Below are positions 8,138 to 20,100 of a stretch of DNA of 64,000 bases, piece by piece; position 1 is the stretch's first letter, and every line of letters starts with the position of its first letter. The stretch is from contig NZ_JAJSBI010000001.1 in assembly GCF_021261325.1 (NCBI RefSeq), forward strand, positions 310,001 to 374,000, read 5' to 3'. The notes beneath the pieces are model-generated. The model was not told the DNA's origin, made no database searches, and worked only from the letters and a program-made list of their open reading frames with translations. The position numbers and the translations under genes are program-made. The DNA comes from Streptomyces guryensis (GTDB lineage Bacteria > Actinomycetota > Actinomycetes > Streptomycetales > Streptomycetaceae).

Positions 8138-9333
8138 CCGGTGCAGGCAGCTTCTCCGTCCCCGGGTACGGCCCCCGGCGCGCGGGCTGGACAAGGATCT
8201 TCGCCCGCGACTCGGTGGCCCGCAGGCTCGACTGGCCGATGCTGCTGGCGGCCCTCGCGCTCTCGGCGATCGGCTCGGTGCTCGTCTTCTCGGCGACCCG
8301 CAACCGCACCGAGATCAACCAGGGCGACCAGTACTACTTCCTCATCCGGCACATCATGAACACCGGCATCGGGTTCGCCATGATGGCCGGCACGGTCTGG
8401 CTCGGCCACCGCACCCTGCGCACCGCCGTCCCGATCCTGTACGGCGCCTCGGTGTTCCTGATCCTCCTGGTGCTCACCCCGCTCGGCGCCACCATCAACG
8501 GCAGCCGCAACTGGATCGTCTTCGGCGGGGGCTTCTCCCTGCAGCCCGCCGAGTTCGTGAAGATCACGATCATCCTCGGCATGGCGATGATGCTGGCGGC
8601 GCGGGTCGACGCGGGCGACAAGAAGTACCCCGACCACCGCACGGTCCTGCAGTCCCTGGGCCTGGCCGCAGTGCCCATCCTGATCGTGCTGCTCATGCCC
8701 GACCTCGGCACGGTCCTGGTCCTGCTGACGATCATCCTGGGCGTGCTGCTCGCCTCCGGCGCCTCCAACCGCTGGGTCTTCGGCCTGATCACGGCCGGCG
8801 TCGTCGGCTGCATCGCCATCTGGCAGCTGCACATCCTGGACGAGTACCAGATCAACCGCTTCGCGGCCTTCGCCAACCCGGCGCTCGACCCGGCGGGCGT
8901 CGGCTACAACACCAACCAGGCGCGCATCGCGATCGGTTCGGGCGGTCTGACCGGCGCGGGCCTCTTCCACGGCTCGCAGACCACCGGCCAGTTCGTGCCC
9001 GAGCAGCAGACCGACTTCGTCTTCACGGTCGCGGGCGAGGAACTGGGCTTCGTCGGCGCGGGACTGATCATCCTCCTGCTCGGTGTGGTCCTGTGGCGCG
9101 CCTGCCGCATCGCCCGCGACTCGACCGAGCTGTACGGCACGGTCGTCGCCGCCGGGATCGTCGCCTGGTTCGCCTTCCAGACCTTCGAGAACATCGGCAT
9201 GACCCTCGGCATCATGCCGGTCACCGGCCTGCCGCTGCCCTTCGTGTCGTACGGCGGCTCGTCGATGTTCGCGATCTGGATAGCGGTGGGGCTGCTGCAG
9301 TCCATCAGGGTGCAGCGACCGATGTCGGCGTAG
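8134..9333 (+). CDS. rodA: SEDS-family peptidoglycan glycosyltransferase RodA (Sfr in Streptomyces)
   Basis: 399 residues with about ten transmembrane helices. SEDS signatures include WIVFGGGFSLQPAEFVKI, DLGTVLVLLTII and the C-terminal GMTLGIMPVTGLPLPFVSYGGSS. Family knowledge: RodA polymerises lipid II into glycan strands and works with the class B PBP encoded just upstream. The start codon overlaps the pbp2 stop by four bases. In S. coelicolor the orthologue is called sfr and belongs to the spore-wall synthesis complex. The coding region ends the mre cluster; a dispersed repeat follows. Confidence 0.95.
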   Translation: MTGAGSFSVPGYGPRRAGWTRIFARDSVARRLDWPMLLAALALSAIGSVLVFSATRNRTEINQGDQYYFLIRHIMNTGIGFAMMAGTVWLGHRTLRTAVPILYGASVFLILLVLTPLGATINGSRNWIVFGGGFSLQPAEFVKITIILGMAMMLAARVDAGDKKYPDHRTVLQSLGLAAVPILIVLLMPDLGTVLVLLTIILGVLLASGASNRWVFGLITAGVVGCIAIWQLHILDEYQINRFAAFANPALDPAGVGYNTNQARIAIGSGGLTGAGLFHGSQTTGQFVPEQQTDFVFTVAGEELGFVGAGLIILLLGVVLWRACRIARDSTELYGTVVAAGIVAWFAFQTFENIGMTLGIMPVTGLPLPFVSYGGSSMFAIWIAVGLLQSIRVQRPMSA

Positions 9334-9381
9334 GCCTCCGGCGGTTGAGCCGGGTCCGGTGCGGGTGAGTGGAGGGTGCGG

Positions 9382-9449
9382 CCCTGGGGGCTGTGCCCCC
9401 AGACCCCCCTTCGGCCTGAACTGCCTCGTCCTCAACGCCGGACAGGCTG
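9382..9449. repeat. Dispersed intergenic repeat, copy 1
   Basis: A short hairpin CTGGGGGCT-GTG-CCCCCAG is followed by TTCGGCCTGAACTGCCTCGT and CTCAACGCCGGACAGGCTG. A near-identical element lies at 23368-23445 after obg. It probably serves as a terminator-associated intergenic repeat. Confidence 0.75.
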
Positions 9450-9486
9450 AAAGATGCGGCCCCTGTCGTCATGCCCCGGCAGCAAC

Positions 9487-9492
9487 TAGATT
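9487..9492 (+). promoter_or_regulatory. -10 box of a likely leaderless promoter
   Basis: TAGATT ends 7 nt before the ATG at 9499 and no ribosome-binding site is present, so the CYTH-CHAD mRNA is probably leaderless. Confidence 0.6.
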
Positions 9493-9498
9493 CGGTTC

Positions 9499-11004
9499 AT
9501 GGCGGACACAAAGCGCGAGATCGAGCGTAAGTACGAGTCCGACGAGAGCGGCTTGCCCGACCTGACCGGGGTCGCCGGTATCGACGCCGTCGTCGACAAA
9601 GGGGTCGCGCACCTGGACGCCACCTACTACGACACCGCCGACGAACGCCTCGCCGCGTCCGCCATCACCCTGCGCCGCCGCACCGGCGGCTCCGACGCGG
9701 GCTGGCACCTGAAGTTCCCGGTCGCCCCCGGTGTCCGCGACGAGATCCGGGCCCCGCTCTCCGACACCGTCCCGCGCAGCCTCGCCGGACTCGTCCGCTC
9801 CCGGGTCCGCGACGCCGAACTGCTGCCCGTGGTCCGGCTGCGCTCCGACCGCGACGTACGCGACCTCGTGGACGCAGGGGGCCGGCTGCTCGCGGAGGTC
9901 AGCGTGGACGCCGTACGCGCCGAACGGCTCACCGGCGACGGCGGCGCGGCCCAGTGGACCGAGCTGGAGGTGGAACTCGCCGACGGCGGCGACCCCGCCT
10001 TCCTCGACAAGGTCGACAAACGGCTGCGCAAGGCGGGCGTACGACCGTCCGCGTCGGCGTCGAAGCTGGCCCGGGCCCTGGCGGAGACCGCTCCGAAGAA
10101 GAAGCGCAGGAAGAAGGAGCAGACGAAGCCGCCGGTGACGGCCGGTGACCACGTCCTCGCCTACGTCCGCGAGCAGCGCGACGCGATCATCGAGCTCGAC
10201 CCGGCCGTACGGCAGGACGTGTACGACTCCGTGCACCGCATGCGCGTCGCCACCCGCCGTATGCGCAGCGCCTTCCGCTCGTACGGCAAGGTCCTCGACC
10301 GGACCGTCACGGACCCCATCGGCGACGAACTGAAGTGGCTGGCCGGCGAGCTCGGCGTGGACCGGGACCGGGAGGTGCTGACCGAGCGTCTGACGGCGGC
10401 CCTGGACGAACTGCCCAGGACGCTGCTCTCCGGCCCGATCCGCACCAGGCTGCGCACCTGGATGAACGCCCGCCGCGGCGGATCGCGCCGCCGTCTGACC
10501 GGCGTCCTGGACTCCCAGCGTTATCTGAAGCTGCTCGACAGTCTGGACGCGCTGGTCGCGGACCCGCCGCGGCTGGCGGCGGCCGCCGGAAAGCCGGAGA
10601 AGGTGATCGCCAAGGCCGTACGGAAGGACTTCGGAAAGCTGTCCGACCTGGTCGAGCAGGCCCTCGGCCTGGAACCCGGCCACGACCGCGACCTCGCCCT
10701 GCACGAGGCCCGCAAGAAGGCCAAGCGGACGCGGTACTCGGCGGAGACGGCCGCACCGGCCCTCGGCAGCGCGGCATCCGCCCTGGCCAAGTCGATGAAG
10801 TCCCTGCAGAACCTGCTGGGCGACCACCAGGACAGCGTCATGACCCGCCAGACCCTGCGCGAGCTGTCCGCCGTGGCCCACGCGGCGGGGGAGAGCTCCT
10901 TCACGTACGGAGTGCTCTACGGCCGCGAGGAAGGGCGTGCCGCGGCCGTGGAGACGCAGCTGCCCGCTGCCTGGCGGGAGGTGAGGGACGGGATGCAGGT
11001 CTGA
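9499..11004 (+). CDS. CYTH and CHAD domain protein
   Basis: 501 residues. The N-terminal CYTH domain (about 1-200) has the ExExK signature as EIERK (residues 7-11), which coordinates metal-triphosphate in this superfamily. The C-terminal CHAD domain (about 220-480) is alpha-helical and rich in conserved His/Arg/Lys (VHRMRVATRRMRSAFRSY, LHEARKKAKRTRYSAE). Family knowledge: CYTH enzymes hydrolyse triphosphates or make cyclic nucleotides, and CHAD domains bind polyphosphate, so a role in inorganic triphosphate or polyphosphate handling is likely. It stands alone between rodA and the radical SAM gene. Confidence 0.9.
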   Translation: MADTKREIERKYESDESGLPDLTGVAGIDAVVDKGVAHLDATYYDTADERLAASAITLRRRTGGSDAGWHLKFPVAPGVRDEIRAPLSDTVPRSLAGLVRSRVRDAELLPVVRLRSDRDVRDLVDAGGRLLAEVSVDAVRAERLTGDGGAAQWTELEVELADGGDPAFLDKVDKRLRKAGVRPSASASKLARALAETAPKKKRRKKEQTKPPVTAGDHVLAYVREQRDAIIELDPAVRQDVYDSVHRMRVATRRMRSAFRSYGKVLDRTVTDPIGDELKWLAGELGVDRDREVLTERLTAALDELPRTLLSGPIRTRLRTWMNARRGGSRRRLTGVLDSQRYLKLLDSLDALVADPPRLAAAAGKPEKVIAKAVRKDFGKLSDLVEQALGLEPGHDRDLALHEARKKAKRTRYSAETAAPALGSAASALAKSMKSLQNLLGDHQDSVMTRQTLRELSAVAHAAGESSFTYGVLYGREEGRAAAVETQLPAAWREVRDGMQV

Positions 11005-11116
11005 GCGTCCCGCGAGGTCCGAACGGTCGGGGCGGGTGCACGGCCGCGTTAGGCTAGATGGTCACCCCTGTCAGTTCAGACCATCCCATCCAGCCCATCC
11101 CACGAAGGTTCGCGAG

Positions 11117-13078
<1,962 letters not shown>

Positions 13079-13079
13079 G

Positions 13080-13119
13080 TGAACCACTGAGCCTCCCGGT
13101 CGGGAGGCTCAGTGGTTCA
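13080..13119 (+). terminator. Perfect 19-bp hairpin terminator
   Basis: The arm at 13080-13098 is perfectly complementary to 13101-13119, with only GT between them. It starts one base after the radical SAM stop codon and is one of the strongest hairpins in the window. Confidence 0.9.
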
Positions 13120-13120
13120 T

Positions 13121-13433
13121 CGGAGCTACCGAGCTCGGGCGTCGGGACGGGCGGAGGCCTCCGTGAAGGCGTCCTGCCTGAGGATCAGTCGCAGACACGT
13201 TCAGGTCGCCGGCAACACCCGCCACTCGACATCCCGGTCCCCGGCGAGCGCGCGAAGATCAAGCTCCTGTCGCACCGGCGAGGCCGTGTCGGCGGTGAGG
13301 ACCGGCAGACGCACTGACAGCAGTGCCCGTGGAGCATCGTCCGGCCACCCTGCCCCATCCGGCTGTCCGGTGCGGTCGTCCCTGTCCGTAGGGTGGCTCC
13401 GAATGGAAGATCGTCCTGCGGACATCACCTGGA
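13121..13433. other. Intergenic region with a possible minus-strand gene remnant
   Basis: No confident gene is present. On the minus strand, 13201-13362 reads as WPDDAPRALLSVRLPVLTAD... ending EWRVLPAT and a stop, with streptomycete-like codon use but no good start or ribosome-binding site. It may be the 3' remnant of a lost gene, or a chance open frame, which is common at this GC content. Confidence 0.3.
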
Positions 13434-13445
13434 GTGCCAACACCC

Positions 13446-14228
13446 ATGCCCGCACTGAATGTCGTTTCCGTCGTCACCCCGGTGCACAGCGGCGCTGTCC
13501 GTTTCCTTCCTGACGCCTACGCCTCTCTGTTCGCCCAGGACCTTCCCGGCGGATGGTCCTGGGAGTGGTGTGTACAGGAAGACGGCAGTGACGTCGGCGC
13601 ACAGTCGTGTCTGCCTGCCGGCGATCCACGGATCCGGATCTCGGCGTCCCGCGCCGGCGGCCCTCACGTGGCCCGGACCATGGCCTTCGCGCGCTCGACC
13701 GGTGCCTACGTGAAGACGCTGGACGCCGATGACCAGCTCACCCCCGGCACTCTCGCACGTGACCTCGCCGTGCTGGAGGAGGATGCCTCGGTCGGCTGGA
13801 CCACGTCGCGGGTCGTCGATCTCCTGGAGGACGGCAGCACCGTCTCGTTCGAATCGAGCGACCCGCAACCGGGCCGGCTCCCCAGGGGAAGCGCGTTCGG
13901 CTTCTGGACCGAGCACCACCGGCCGCAGGTCCACCCCGCCACCCTGTGCGTGAGGCGGTCCCTGCTGGCGCTGCTGGGCGGCTGGATGGCCCTGCCCGCC
14001 TCGGGCGACACCGGGCTTCTGCTCGGTCTGGACGCCCTGGCGGACGGATGGTTCATCGGCGGCACCGGACTTGCCTACCGCAAGCACGGCGGCCAGATCA
14101 CCGCCCACCCCGACCATCGCAGCGGAGCGGAATGGGAGGCCCGTATGTCCCTGATCCGTGAGCACGCGGAGGCAATCCGGGCATGGGCCGACACCAGGGT
14201 TCAGCCGCCGCCGGAGCCCGGCCCGTAG
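13446..14228 (+). CDS. Family 2 glycosyltransferase (GT-A fold)
   Basis: 260 residues. The N-terminal VVSVVTPVHSG strand-loop, the EDGSD nucleotide-binding acid motif and LDADD (residues 91-95), the DxD metal site, identify a GT2 nucleotide-sugar transferase. No membrane helix is evident, so it is probably cytoplasmic or peripheral. The sugar and acceptor are unknown. ATG 13446 is used, with GGAG at 13431-13434; the GTG at 13434 overlaps that site. The 3' end overlaps the convergent DUF899 gene by 28 bp. It is not near other sugar genes and looks like an accessory insert. Confidence 0.8.
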   Translation: MPALNVVSVVTPVHSGAVRFLPDAYASLFAQDLPGGWSWEWCVQEDGSDVGAQSCLPAGDPRIRISASRAGGPHVARTMAFARSTGAYVKTLDADDQLTPGTLARDLAVLEEDASVGWTTSRVVDLLEDGSTVSFESSDPQPGRLPRGSAFGFWTEHHRPQVHPATLCVRRSLLALLGGWMALPASGDTGLLLGLDALADGWFIGGTGLAYRKHGGQITAHPDHRSGAEWEARMSLIREHAEAIRAWADTRVQPPPEPGP

Positions 14229-14896
14229 AGCGCGGCGATGTCCTTGGACGCCGCCCACCGGCTGTAGGTCGGGGACTGGGGCCAGCCCTCGGGTGAGTCC
14301 TGCCATTCCTCCTGGCGGCCGTACGGCAGGAGGTCGATCAGCGCGAACGCGTGACCGAGCTGCTCGGTGCCGCGGCCGTCGGTGTGCCAGGTGCGGTAGA
14401 CGGTGTCGCCGTCGCGCAGGAAGACGTTGACCGCGAATCCGCCGCCGGGCGGTGCGCCGACGTCGGTCCCGAACGAGCTGTTCGCGGTCGAGTACCACGC
14501 CATCCGGTTGCCGACGCGCTGCTTGTAGGCGAGTGCCTCGTCGATCGGGCCCTGTGTGACGACGACGAACCGGGCGTCGTAGTTGTCGAGGAACTCCAGG
14601 CGGGTGTACTGCGAGGTGAACCCCGTGCAGCCCGGGCACTGCCATTCCTGGCCGGCGAACCACATGTGGCTGTAGACGATCAGTTGCCTCCTGCCTTCGA
14701 AGACGTCCGTCAGCCGAACCGGGCCGTCCTCGCCCTCCAGGGTGTAGTCGGGCATCTCGACCATCGGCAGACGGCGGCGCTCGGCGGCGATGGCGTCGAG
14801 CTCCCGCGTCGCGGCCTTCTCCCGGGCCCGCAGTGTTTGGAGCTTGCGCTCCCACGTTGCGGCGTCGACGACAGGTGGTAGTGCGTGGGTGGTCAT
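14201..14896 (-). CDS. DUF899 thioredoxin-fold protein
   Basis: 231 residues on the minus strand. The DUF899 family is thioredoxin/AhpC-like. The sequence shows the YSHMWFAGQEWQCPGCTGFT region with a CxxC (Cys about 87 and 90), and the C-terminal WYSTANSSFGTDVG and DGDTVYRTWHTDGRG motifs. A redox or peroxidase-like role is inferred, not demonstrated for the family. The ATG at 14896 is preceded by GAGGGG with good spacing; a longer in-frame upstream extension is low-complexity antisense of the next gene and is rejected. Its last 28 bases overlap the end of the convergent glycosyltransferase gene. Confidence 0.85.
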   Translation of the reverse strand: MTTHALPPVVDAATWERKLQTLRAREKAATRELDAIAAERRRLPMVEMPDYTLEGEDGPVRLTDVFEGRRQLIVYSHMWFAGQEWQCPGCTGFTSQYTRLEFLDNYDARFVVVTQGPIDEALAYKQRVGNRMAWYSTANSSFGTDVGAPPGGGFAVNVFLRDGDTVYRTWHTDGRGTEQLGHAFALIDLLPYGRQEEWQDSPEGWPQSPTYSRWAASKDIAALYGPGSGGG

Positions 14897-15017
14897 GGTC
14901 CCCTCACAGAGCTCGCGCGTGGCTTTCGCTGGTACAGAGGTGGACTCCGCCCGGCTCCGGAACTCATCGGTGTACCGACGAGGGATCCGGACGGGCGGTC
15001 CCGGCGTCTGTGTGGGT

Positions 15018-16097
15018 ATGGATCTGCAGAAGCCGACCGCCGGGCACCCCGGAAAGCAGCCCGCCCGGCAGTCGCCCGAAGGGTGCCTCGTCGTGGCGAT
15101 CCGCCTTCCCGTGCGGATCGTCGTGCTCGTACTGCTCGTGCCGGTGCGGATGGTGTGGGATGCGCTCGCCGTCGCCGGGCGGTTTCTGAACGGCACCGTG
15201 TTCCGGCCGGTGGGACGGGCGTTGCTGTGGGTCGCGCGGGCCGTGTTCGTGTGGCCCTTCGTGGGGCTTTGGCGGTACGTCGTCGTGCCCTTGGGCAGGG
15301 CGTCGGGGTGGCTCGCGAACGTCCTCGTCGTCCTTCCGCTCAAGTGGTTCCACCGGTATGTCCTCACGCCCCTCGGACAGGCCCTGGTGTGGGTGTACGC
15401 GCGCGTGCTGACGCCCGTCGGGCACGGCGTGATACGGGTGCTCAGGGGGACGGGGGCGGTGCTCGCCCTGCTCGGGGGCGGTGTGTACGCCGGTATCGCA
15501 TGGCTGGTGCGGTATCTCGTCGCCGTTCCCGCCCTGTGGGTGTACGAGCGGGTGCTCGCGCCGGTGGGGCGGGCGACCGCGTGGGTCGTGGGCATGGTCG
15601 CCACCGGTGTCGGGATCGGGCTGTACTGGGCGGGGCGGGTGCTGTTCGTGCTGCCCGCGCTCGCCCTGTGGCGGTGGGTGCTGGTGCCCGTAGGGCGGTT
15701 GCTCGCCGTCGTCGGGCGCGAGGTGGGGCAGGCGGTCGGGCATGCCTGGCGGGTGGCCGGGCGGATCTCGCTCGCCGTGGGGCGGGCTCTCGGAACCCTC
15801 TTCCGGTGGATCTTCGTGGAGCCCGTCAGCTGGGTCTACCGGACCGTGCTCACGCCCGTCGGGCATGTCGTACGGGACGCCGTGCTGCGGCCCGTCGCCG
15901 AGGCGGCGCGCAGTGTGGGGCGGGCCACCCGGCTGGCGCTCGCCGCCGCCCGGGAGTCCGCGCGGCAGGCGCGGGCCGATTTCCGGCGGCTGCTCTTCGG
16001 GGAGCCCGAGCGGACCGGGATCGCGGTCCGGCGGGAACCTCCGGGCCGCGAGACACGTACTCTTGGTAGCAGTACGACCGCTCTCACGAAGGACTGA
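15018..16097 (+). CDS. Membrane protein with repeated V-L-x-P-V-G units
   Basis: About 359 residues; not recognised as a named family. At least seven copies of a short unit occur, e.g. TVFRPVGRAL, YVVVPLGRAS, YVLTPLGQAL, RVLTPVGHGV, RVLAPVGRAT, WVLVPVGRLL, TVLTPVGHVV. They are set in aromatic and Val-rich hydrophobic stretches, and the final 70 residues are Arg/Ala-rich and hydrophilic. It is probably membrane-associated, with Pro-Gly turns between short helices. The start is uncertain: ATG 15018 lacks a good ribosome-binding site. The DUF2344 gene follows within a few bases, so co-expression is likely. Function unknown. Confidence 0.65.
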   Translation: MDLQKPTAGHPGKQPARQSPEGCLVVAIRLPVRIVVLVLLVPVRMVWDALAVAGRFLNGTVFRPVGRALLWVARAVFVWPFVGLWRYVVVPLGRASGWLANVLVVLPLKWFHRYVLTPLGQALVWVYARVLTPVGHGVIRVLRGTGAVLALLGGGVYAGIAWLVRYLVAVPALWVYERVLAPVGRATAWVVGMVATGVGIGLYWAGRVLFVLPALALWRWVLVPVGRLLAVVGREVGQAVGHAWRVAGRISLAVGRALGTLFRWIFVEPVSWVYRTVLTPVGHVVRDAVLRPVAEAARSVGRATRLALAAARESARQARADFRRLLFGEPERTGIAVRREPPGRETRTLGSSTTALTKD

Positions 16098-16145
16098 ACG
16101 ACACTGGGCAAGCGACAGCCCGAAGGCCCGCCGCCCGCACCCGCG

Positions 16146-16910
16146 GTGCAGCGCATCCGACTCCGCTACACCAAGCGCGGCCGCCTCCGGTTCACCAGCC
16201 ACCGTGACTTCCAGCGCGCCTTCGAGCGTGCGCTGCGCCGCGCCGAGGTGCCGATGGCGTACTCGGCGGGGTTCACGCCGCATCCGAAGGTGTCGTACGC
16301 CAATGCCGCACCCACCGGCACGGGCAGTGAGGCGGAGTTCCTGGAGATCGCCCTCACCGAGGCGCGGGATCCGGAGCAGTTGAGAGCCCTGCTCGACGAG
16401 TCGCTGCCCGCCGGGCTCGATGTCGTCGACGCGGTCGAGGCCCGGACCTCCGGGCTCGCCGACCGGCTCACGGCTTCCGTGTGGGAGCTGCGGCTGGACG
16501 GCGTGGACCCGGCCGAGGCGGAGCGGGCCGTTTCGGCCTTCAACACCGCCGACGCCGTCGAGGTCCAGCGCATGACCAAGAACGGCGTCCGGACCTTCGA
16601 CGCGCGCCCCGCGGTCGTACAACTTGAAACGCATAGTGATCCGGCTGATAGGCCGACCGACCAGCCCTGTGCGATACTGCGGCTGGTTGTTCGGCACGTG
16701 ACGCCTGCCGTACGACCCGACGACGTCCTGTCCGGTCTCCGCGCCGTGGCCGACCTGGCGCCGCCGGTCCCCGCAGCGGTGACCAGGCTGGCGCAGGGGC
16801 TGTTCGATGAAGAGACCGGCACGGTGACCGACCCGCTCGCGCCCGACCGCGAGGCAGCGACGGCCGGACCCACGGCCGATTCCGCTGCCGCCGCGAAGGC
16901 GTCGGCGTAA
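16146..16910 (+). CDS. DUF2344 / TIGR03936 radical SAM-linked protein
   Basis: 254 residues from the GTG at 16146. The signature RIRLRYTKRGRLRFTSHRDF and AYSAGFTPHPKVSYANA identify the family that is encoded with, or fused to, the TIGR03960 radical SAM protein. The biochemical role is unknown; it precedes rne and the L21/L27/Obg genes in many bacteria. A longer reading starts at CTG 16104, seven bases after the previous stop, with GAAGGA at 16087-16092 at good spacing, and adds GKRQPEGPPPAPA; the GTG at 16146 has no ribosome-binding site. The CTG start may therefore be the real one. Confidence 0.88.
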   Translation: MQRIRLRYTKRGRLRFTSHRDFQRAFERALRRAEVPMAYSAGFTPHPKVSYANAAPTGTGSEAEFLEIALTEARDPEQLRALLDESLPAGLDVVDAVEARTSGLADRLTASVWELRLDGVDPAEAERAVSAFNTADAVEVQRMTKNGVRTFDARPAVVQLETHSDPADRPTDQPCAILRLVVRHVTPAVRPDDVLSGLRAVADLAPPVPAAVTRLAQGLFDEETGTVTDPLAPDREAATAGPTADSAAAAKASA

Positions 16911-17174
16911 GGAAGGTCCCGCGAAGGACGGACGTCGTAAGCGCCGCCCTCGGACTCGGGAGCCACCTGGGTCGGGCAGCGCACCGACACAGAAGACTTT
17001 CGCCAGGCCGTACGCATTCGGTGGACGGAACCGGCGAGACAGGACACAGAGAGCTCCCGTGCGGCGCCCGCGCCCCGGACGGCGGCACCGCGCAACGCGC
17101 GAGCCGCGGACGTCACCGGCGATCAACGCCGGACCAGGCGCGGCGCCCGGGAGCCTGACGGGAGATAAGCCCGC

Positions 17175-20100
17175 ATGCTCGAACCGACCGAACCCACCGA
17201 GGGTTCCGAACTGAACACCCCGAGCGACACCTTGCCGCCGCGTCGTCGGCGCCGTGCCGCCTCACGCCCGGCGGGTCCCCCCGCCGCGGCCGCCTCCGAA
17301 GCCCCGGAGGAGATCGTCGCGCCGGCCATACCGGCCGACAGCGACAAGAAGGCCGACGAGGACGAGGCCGAAGAGGTCGCTGCGGTCGAGGAGTCCGAAG
17401 AGGCCGCCGAGGTGCCTCCGGTTGTCGAGGAGGCCGCGCCCGCAGGGCGTACGCGTCGTCGTGCGACCCGCCGCGCCTCCGCGCCCGCCGGGGCGCCCGT
17501 TGCCGCCGAGGTCGCCGAGACCGTCGTGCCCGCCGCCGCTCCGGTCGAGGAGCGGGAGGGCGCGGCCGTCGCCGAGGTGCCCGCCGCGTCGGCCGGCGAG
17601 TCCGACGAGGACGCCGCTCCGCGTCGCACCCGGCGTCGTGCCACGCGCCGGGTGTCGGCGCCCGTGGAGGCGCCCGTCGCCGCCGAGGAGGCCGAGGCGC
17701 CCGCCGTGGCCGAGGAGCCCGCCGCCGAGGCCGTGGAGCCGGCCGAGGACGCTGCCCCGCGTCGTACCCGGCGTCGTGCCACGCGCCGCGTGTCCACGCA
17801 GGTCGAGGAGACGGCAGGTGCCGAAGAGGCGCCCGCCGTCGAAGAGCCCGTCACCGCTCCGGTTGCCGAGCAGGCCGAGGAGGACGGTGCCCCGCGGCGT
17901 ACGCGTCGCCGGGCCACCCGTAAGGCAGCGACCGGGTTCGCCGAGCCCGCGCAGACCGCCGGTGCCGTGGAGGACGCCGAGAGCGTCGAGGACGAGGGTC
18001 CGCGGCGGCCCGCCCGGCCTGCCGTCGCCGTGTTCCAGGCGCCCGTGTTCACCGAGCCGCAGTTCCAGACGCCGCAGCGGGCCGCCGCCGAAGCGGCCGC
18101 CGAGGCCGAGACCGCCGAGCCGGAGGAGCTCCAGGAGGAGCAGGCCGGTGCGCGGCGCCGTCGCCGTCGCCGGGGGGCCGCGTTCGGCGAGGAGGCCGAG
18201 CCGCAGGCCGTCGAGACCGTCGTGGAGGACGAGGCGGAGGAGGACGAGGAGTCGGCCGAGGACGCCGCCGAGGGCGACGAGTCCGAGGAGACCGGTTCGC
18301 GCCGTCGCCGTCGTCGTGGCGGCCGTCGCCGTCGTCGTGGCGAGTCCGCCGAGTCCGCCGGTGAGGACGATTCGGAGGAGTCCGACGAGTTCGCCGCCGT
18401 GCAGGCCGCGCAGGACGCCGAGGACACCGCCGAGCAGGTCGAGGACGACGAGGAGGACGAGGCCGGCGGCTCCAGCTCCAGCAGCCGTCGGCGCCGTCGC
18501 CGGCGCCGTCGTGCCGGTGACTCCTCCGCGGACACCGAGCCCGGCGACGGCGACCCCGAGCGCACGGTCGTCAAGGTCCGCGAGCCTCGTCCGAAGGCCG
18601 AGCCGTCCGACGAGGTGCAGTCCATCAAGGGCTCCACGCGTCTGGAGGCCAAGAAGCAGCGCCGCCGCGAGGGCCGTGAGCAGGGTCGCCGGCGCGTCCC
18701 GATCATCACCGAGGCCGAGTTCCTGGCCCGCCGTGAGGCCGTCGAGCGTGTGATGGTCGTCCGGCAGAGCGGTGAGCGCACGCAGATCGGCGTCCTGGAG
18801 GACGGTGTGCTCGTCGAGCACTACGTCAACAAGGAGCAGGCGACCTCGTACGTCGGCAACGTGTACCTGGGCAAGGTGCAGAACGTGCTGCCGTCGATGG
18901 AGGCCGCGTTCATCGACATCGGCAAGGGCCGCAACGCCGTCCTGTACGCCGGTGAGGTCAACTTCGAGGCGCTCGGCATGGCCAACGGGCCGCGCCGTAT
19001 CGAGTCCGCCCTGAAGTCCGGCCAGTCCGTGCTCGTCCAGGTGACCAAGGACCCGATCGGCCACAAGGGCGCCCGCCTGACCAGCCAGGTCTCCCTTCCC
19101 GGCCGCTACCTCGTGTACGTGCCCGAGGGCTCGATGACCGGTATCAGCCGCAAGCTGCCCGACACGGAGCGCGCGCGTCTGAAGACCATCCTCAAGAAGA
19201 TCGTCCCCGAGGATGCGGGCGTCATCGTCCGTACGGCCGCGGAGGGCGCTTCGGAGGACGAGCTGCGCCGCGACGTCGAGCGACTGCAGGCGCAGTGGGA
19301 GGACATCCAGAAGAAGTCGAAGAACGGCAACGCCCCGACGCTGCTGTACGGCGAGCCGGACATGACCGTCCGCGTCGTCCGCGACATCTTCAACGAGGAC
19401 TTCACCAAGGTCGTCGTCAGCGGTGACGAGGCGTGGGAGACCATTCACGGCTATGTCTCGCACGTCGCGCCCGACCTGGCCGACCGGCTGTCGAAGTGGA
19501 CCTCGGAGGTCGACGTCTTCGCCACGTACCGGATCGACGAGCAGCTGTCCAAGGCCCTGGACCGCAAGGTCTGGCTGCCCAGTGGTGGTTCGCTGGTGAT
19601 CGACCGGACCGAGGCGATGGTCGTCGTCGACGTCAACACCGGCAAGTTCACCGGTCAGGGCGGCAACCTCGAGGAGACCGTCACCAGGAACAACCTGGAG
19701 GCGGCCGAGGAGATCGTGCGTCAGCTGCGGCTGCGCGACCTCGGCGGGATCATCGTCATCGACTTCATCGACATGGTGCTGGAGTCCAACCGGGACCTGG
19801 TGCTGCGGCGTCTGCTGGAGTGCCTGGGCCGCGACCGTACGAAGCACCAGGTCGCCGAGGTCACCTCGCTGGGCCTGGTCCAGATGACCCGCAAGCGGGT
19901 CGGCCAGGGTCTGCTGGAGTCCTTCTCCGAGACCTGCGTCCACTGCAACGGCCGCGGTGTCATCGTCCACATGGAGCAGCCGACCTCCGCCGGTGGCGGC
20001 GGCAAGCGCAAGAAGCGCGGCCGTGGCGGCGACGGGCATGTGCACGAGCACGAGGCCGGGGCGGCCGTCGAGGCTCCGGAGGCCGTCGAGGAGACCGAGG

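Noticed and set aside
14201..15604. A longer minus-strand reading that would extend the DUF899 protein by over 230 residues
   Set aside because: The extension is antisense to the P-V-G repeat gene; ATG 14896 has a good ribosome-binding site and matches the family start.
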